Positions 5,474 to 7,405 of a DNA stretch of 7,405 bases are shown piece by piece. This DNA is from Actinomycetota bacterium (GTDB taxonomy: Bacteria > Actinomycetota > Humimicrobiia > Humimicrobiales > Humimicrobiaceae), in the NCBI GenBank assembly GCA_016927635.1, contig JAFGMJ010000222.1, positions 1 to 7,405 on the forward strand. The letters are read 5' to 3'. Both the position numbers and the translations under genes were made by a program. The notes below the pieces were generated by a model. That model ran no database searches, was not told the origin of the DNA, and was given only the letters and a program-made list of their open reading frames with translations. Position 1 is the stretch's first letter. Every line of letters begins with the position of its first letter.

Positions 5474-6817
5474 TTACAGGCCGAATTGCTCTTCGATAAA
5501 ATGCGTATGTATATTACCTTCCTGGAATCTCTGGTTTGAAAGTATCTTCTTTTGAAATGGAATGGTGGTTTTAATTCCTTCAATGCTGAATTCATCAAGA
5601 GCTCTTAAAGACCTGCTTACAGCTTCCTGCCTTGAACTGCCCCATACAATAAGCTTTGCTATTAATGAATCATAAAATGGGGGTATGATAAAACCTGGCC
5701 TTATAAATGTATCAATCCTGACGCCCGGGCCCAGTGGAAAAATACAATCGGTTATTTTTCCTGGACTTGGTGAAAAATTATGTTCGCTGTCTTCTGCGTT
5801 TATACGCATCTCAATGGCATGGCCATTAATTGTTATTTCTTTTGCCTTATATGGATTCTTAAGTCCCGCCGCCATATATATCTGTTCTTTAATAAGATCG
5901 ATACCTGTAACAACTTCTGTTACAGGATGTTCGACCTGTATCCTTGAATTTATTTCAATGAAGTAAAAATTCTCATTTTCATCTACCAGAAACTCTATTG
6001 TCCCAAGGTTTTTATAGTTTACTGCATTTGCAGCCCTTACTGCGTATTCCCTTATGGTTTTCCTTGTCCTTTCGGATAGATTACCTGCAGGGGCTTCTTC
6101 AAGGAGTTTCTGATGTCTTCTCTGTATTGAACACTCTCTTTCTCCTGCACAGACTGCATCTCCATTATTATCTGCAATTATCTGGAATTCAATATGCCTT
6201 GGTTTTTTAATATATTTTTCAAGATAGACTTCAGCCATGCCAAAACTTGATGCAGATTCAGATTTTGCAATACTGAACATGGATTCCATCTCTCTGGGAT
6301 TGCTGCATATTCTCATGCCTTTTCCGCCTCCGCCAAAAGACGCTTTTAAAATTACCGGGTAACCTATTTTTCTGGCGCAGGCAAGAGCGTGCCGTGCATC
6401 TTTTATATTTCCATCTGAGCCAGGTATAACAGGTATCCTGTTTTTTCGCATTGCCTCAAGCGCCATAGACTTATTGCCTGAAAGCGATATGACTTCTGCA
6501 GGAGGACCTATAAATACTATGCCGTTTTTTGAACATAATTGCTCAAATGCTGCGTTTTCAGCAAGAAAGCCATATCCGGGATGAAGGGCATCACACTTTG
6601 AAACCAGGGCCGCGCTTATAATGGCGTCCATATTAAGGTAACTTTTGGAAGAAGGCGGAGGCCCTATGCATATGCTTGTATCTGCAAGCCTTACATGCAG
6701 CGAGTCCCTGTCTGCCGTTGAGTAGACTGCAACGCTTTCAATGCCAAGCTCCCTGCAGGCTCTTATTATTCTTACAGCTATTTCAGCTCTGTTTGCTATT
6801 AGAATTTTTTTAAACAT
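5474..6817 (-). CDS. accC: Biotin carboxylase subunit of acetyl-CoA (acyl-CoA) carboxylase
   Basis: AccC uses ATP and bicarbonate to carboxylate biotin on the carrier protein, the first half-reaction making malonyl-CoA for fatty acid synthesis. The 447 residues match the ~449-residue E. coli subunit almost position for position. The N-terminal domain has KKILIANR, the HPGYGFLAENA segment (79-89) and Lys116. The ATP-grasp domain has Lys158, the glycine loop FGGGGKGM (161-168), Glu200, PRHIEFQ (His208), RRHQK (Lys237), Glu275 and Glu288. The active site EINSRIQVEHPVTE has Arg292 and Glu296, followed by Arg338 in EMRINAED. Small departures are Ala11 where ANRGEIA is usual, and Ser291 in place of the common Thr. 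ATG is preceded by AAAGGG (minus strand) seven or eight bases away, 29 bases after the accB stop, so the two are co-transcribed. Membership of propionyl-CoA or pyruvate carboxylase-type complexes cannot be fully excluded. Confidence 0.95.
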   Translation of the reverse strand: MFKKILIANRAEIAVRIIRACRELGIESVAVYSTADRDSLHVRLADTSICIGPPPSSKSYLNMDAIISAALVSKCDALHPGYGFLAENAAFEQLCSKNGIVFIGPPAEVISLSGNKSMALEAMRKNRIPVIPGSDGNIKDARHALACARKIGYPVILKASFGGGGKGMRICSNPREMESMFSIAKSESASSFGMAEVYLEKYIKKPRHIEFQIIADNNGDAVCAGERECSIQRRHQKLLEEAPAGNLSERTRKTIREYAVRAANAVNYKNLGTIEFLVDENENFYFIEINSRIQVEHPVTEVVTGIDLIKEQIYMAAGLKNPYKAKEITINGHAIEMRINAEDSEHNFSPSPGKITDCIFPLGPGVRIDTFIRPGFIIPPFYDSLIAKLIVWGSSRQEAVSRSLRALDEFSIEGIKTTIPFQKKILSNQRFQEGNIHTHFIEEQFGL

Positions 6818-6846
6818 ATACTTACCCTTTAAATTTTTTTAAGAAC

Positions 6847-7404
6847 CTAAATCTTTATTTTCATAATTACCTGGTCATATTCCACAGTGTCTTCATTATT
6901 TACAGTTATCTCATATATAATGCCGTCATGCTCGGAATTTATCTTATTCATAAGCTTCATCGCCTCGATTATGCAAAGAGTGTCACCTTTTTTTATTTTA
7001 GATCCTGTTTCTACAAAAGGAACCGCTCCGGGTGATGGCGCTCTATAAAAAGTGCCTACAATTGGTGATTTTATTTCAATGATTCCAGCTGGCAGGTTGT
7101 TTTCATTTAAATCATTGACAGCTGGCAAAGAAGACGGCGCTGGCGCAGCAGGAGGCTCTGCGCCTGAAGCATTGTATTGCCCTGATGCCGCTTCCTTACT
7201 GGTTTTGGGATGTTTATTTATTGAAATCTTAACACCTTCTATTTCAAGGTTTATTTCATCGATATTGCTTGTCTCCACAAGATTAGTTATCTCTTTTATT
7301 TTATTTAAATCGATTTCATCAAATCTTACCTGCTGTTTTGAATCAAAGAATTCAGGAAATCTAAGCTCCTGCCTGTCCTGCTGCAGGGTCCTGCCATTTG
7401 CATA
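6847..7404 (-). CDS. accB: Biotin carboxyl carrier protein (5' end unresolved, open to window edge)
   Basis: The carrier subunit holds biotin for AccC and the carboxyltransferase. Numbered from GTG at 7276-7278 it has 143 residues. The N-terminal part is followed by an Ala/Pro-rich linker (about 28-65) and the biotinyl domain (about 66-143): SPIVGTFYRAPSPGAVPFV, which includes the AccB-type thumb, and the biotinylation site EAMKLM with Lys108 (codon 6955-6957). GTG is the only canonical start in frame, but it has no good Shine-Dalgarno and would cut the family's first helix: the frame upstream encodes DLNKIKEITNL, aligning with the usual N-terminal KIKEI-ELV of AccB. The frame stays open to the edge with no stop (42 codons, 7279-7404), so I annotate it as partial. 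The more distal part (e.g. GRTLQQDRQELRFPEFFDSK) is not recognisable. It could be an N-terminal extension, a fusion, or non-coding if initiation is non-canonical. TAG stop; accC follows 29 bases on. Confidence 0.82.
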   Translation of the reverse strand, partial: YANGRTLQQDRQELRFPEFFDSKQQVRFDEIDLNKIKEITNLVETSNIDEINLEIEGVKISINKHPKTSKEAASGQYNASGAEPPAAPAPSSLPAVNDLNENNLPAGIIEIKSPIVGTFYRAPSPGAVPFVETGSKIKKGDTLCIIEAMKLMNKINSEHDGIIYEITVNNEDTVEYDQVIMKIKI

Positions 7405-7405
7405 T

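Noticed and set aside
1..7405. CRISPR array, transposon ends, tRNA or phage genes
   Set aside because: Read on both strands, I found no regularly spaced repeats, transposase or integrase motifs, or tRNA-like clover-leaf sequences.

Overview
The window is AT-rich bacterial chromosome with dense, conserved housekeeping genes. A plus-strand cluster (positions 2-4748) and a minus-strand cluster (4825 to the right edge) converge on a shared stem-loop terminator. The order ispF, cysE, cysS, rlmB, yacP (NYN nuclease) is the arrangement known from Bacillota and some other Gram-positive-related or deep anaerobic lineages. Three of the five complete plus-strand genes must start at TTG. A cysteine-rich protein of the MetV / methylene-tetrahydrofolate reductase C-terminal family suggests an anaerobe with C1 (perhaps Wood-Ljungdahl) metabolism. 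A phylum cannot be assigned from this window alone.

Plus strand: the 3' end of ispF (isoprenoid precursor synthesis); a 117-base gap with candidate promoters; cysE (serine acetyltransferase); cysS (cysteinyl-tRNA synthetase); rlmB (23S rRNA 2'-O-methyltransferase); a YacP/Rae1-type NYN endoribonuclease; and a secreted lipoprotein that fuses a staphylococcal-nuclease-like domain to a lamin-tail domain. From cysE onward the gaps are 3, 0, 22 and 9 bases, so this is almost certainly one transcript. It links cysteine synthesis, charging of tRNA-Cys, ribosome modification and RNA quality control, with an extracytoplasmic nuclease at its end.

Minus strand (read right to left): accB (biotin carboxyl carrier protein, 5' end unresolved and open to the window edge), accC (biotin carboxylase), a 115-base gap with a candidate promoter, then a stand-alone MetV-like protein. 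AccB and AccC are the biotin half of acetyl-CoA carboxylase, or of a related acyl-CoA carboxylase. The MetV-like gene has no metF beside it here.

I see no CRISPR array, mobile element, tRNA, rRNA or phage gene, and no clear undescribed multi-gene system. The points most worth a second look are the HIGH-motif substitution in CysS, the motif changes in RlmB, the nuclease/lamin-tail lipoprotein at the operon end, the orphan MetV-like gene, and the missing canonical start of accB.
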